A stretch of 55,864 bases of DNA. Origin: Nitrospira sp. CG24C. GTDB lineage: Bacteria; Nitrospirota; Nitrospiria; Nitrospirales; Nitrospiraceae. Location of the stretch: assembly GCA_002869885.2 (NCBI GenBank), contig NEWR02000014.1, forward strand, positions 17,292 through 73,155. The letters are read 5' to 3'. The notes below the pieces were generated by a model, which saw only the letters and a list, made by a program, of their open reading frames with translations, did not search any database and had not been told where the DNA came from. Below, piece after piece: positions 55,564-55,864 of this stretch (the stretch's first letter is position 1; each line of letters starts with the position of its first letter). The position numbers and the translations under genes were made by a program.

Positions 55564-55718
55564 TTTCGCATACGGCCAGAGGACGGATGACGGACACGGT
55601 ATCGCTCACACAAAACAGTTGCGAATTGCTCCCGACCCCGCTTGACGGCTGGCTGGTACCTCCGCATACTCTCCCCCGGCGAAGTCGTGGTCGTGGCAGG
55701 GGCCGGAGAGGCAATGCC

Positions 55719-55864
55719 ATGACGCAACAGTTAGCGGATCTCGTGGAGCAGTTTTGTCAGTACCAGCTCAAACAGCGTGGCAAAACGGAAGGAGGGGTGC
55801 AAAGCTATCGCTGGGTGCTCGAACAGTTTTTGATTTTCGTCAGATCCCGACGGGGACGGTTGGC
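55719..55864 (+). CDS. Tyrosine recombinase/integrase, N-terminal part (runs off window)
   Basis: 48 codons are visible from the ATG at 55719, preceded by GGAGAGG. MTQQLADLVEQFCQYQLKQR and then YRWVLEQFLIFVRSRRG have the helical SAM-like core-binding layout of XerC/D and phage integrases. The catalytic domain lies beyond the window, so the assignment rests on the N-terminal pattern and the island context. Confidence 0.7.
   Translation, partial: MTQQLADLVEQFCQYQLKQRGKTEGGVQSYRWVLEQFLIFVRSRRGRL

Noticed and set aside
55113..55727. 204-codon minus-strand frame at the right end
   Set aside because: Opposite to the coupled excisionase/zinc-ribbon pair and the recombinase start, no motif; composition fits a shadow frame.

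Overview
This is a high-GC bacterial chromosome segment around the replication origin. It most likely comes from a Nitrospira-type member of the Nitrospirota. That assignment is an inference from gene content and remembered family traits, not from a search. The clues are a nuo operon with two nuoM copies, a nuoL with a lengthened lateral helix region and no nuoE/F/H in the cluster; a DsrE-like trio beside dnaA; PdaD/agmatinase/deoxyhypusine-synthase-like polyamine genes; and abundant short palindromic intergenic repeats.

Layout. 1-2.1 kb: smpB, a DciA-like gene and a membrane-anchored unknown. 2.1-9.8 kb: the origin operon dnaA-dnaN-gyrB-gyrA on the minus strand, without recF. 9.8-10.1 kb: oriC, with DnaA boxes, two abutting boxes and a run of eight DnaA-trio-like triplets. 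10.1-12.4 kb: three DsrE/F/H-like genes and hisS. 12.4-18.1 kb: a repeat-rich stretch with a duplicated ThyX-like protein, a TPR protein, a single attC-terminated gene cassette, a HigBA toxin-antitoxin pair and tRNA-Leu. 18.2-22 kb: DUF523/DUF1722, CbiX-like, pyrE, a lipoprotein, a rhodanese and a phosphodiester-glycosidase-like protein. 22.1-25.7 kb: a three-gene phosphorelay. 25.8-39.5 kb: a 12-gene nuo operon (A,B,C,D,G,I,J,K,L,M,M,N). 40-44.5 kb: an OmpA-type envelope protein, a PriA with degenerate helicase motifs and a membrane protein. 44.6-50.8 kb: a pseudouridine synthase, then polyamine genes (arginine to agmatine to putrescine, plus a DHS-like enzyme) interleaved with an aldehyde dehydrogenase, a zinc-ribbon protein and a DsbA-like thioredoxin. 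50.9-55.9 kb: an accessory island with a tRNA-like 3' end, attC-bounded cassettes, toxin-antitoxin-like genes, an excisionase-like gene and the start of a tyrosine recombinase that runs off the window.

Three themes stand out. (1) attC-like recombination sites follow orphan ORFs in two places, so integron-type gene cassettes are scattered here without an integron integrase in view. (2) Five operon junctions carry paired, oppositely oriented arrays with a 7-bp period. The heptamer differs at each site but the architecture is the same; one array has become the C-terminal tail of the second NuoM. A second family of foldback repeats keeps its core while its stems change in a compensatory way. (3) Several essential-function proteins have lost hallmark residues: PriA has lost Walker A, DEEH and motif VI; the DHS-like enzyme lacks the catalytic lysine; the NuoG catalytic-domain Cys/Sec position appears to be glycine.
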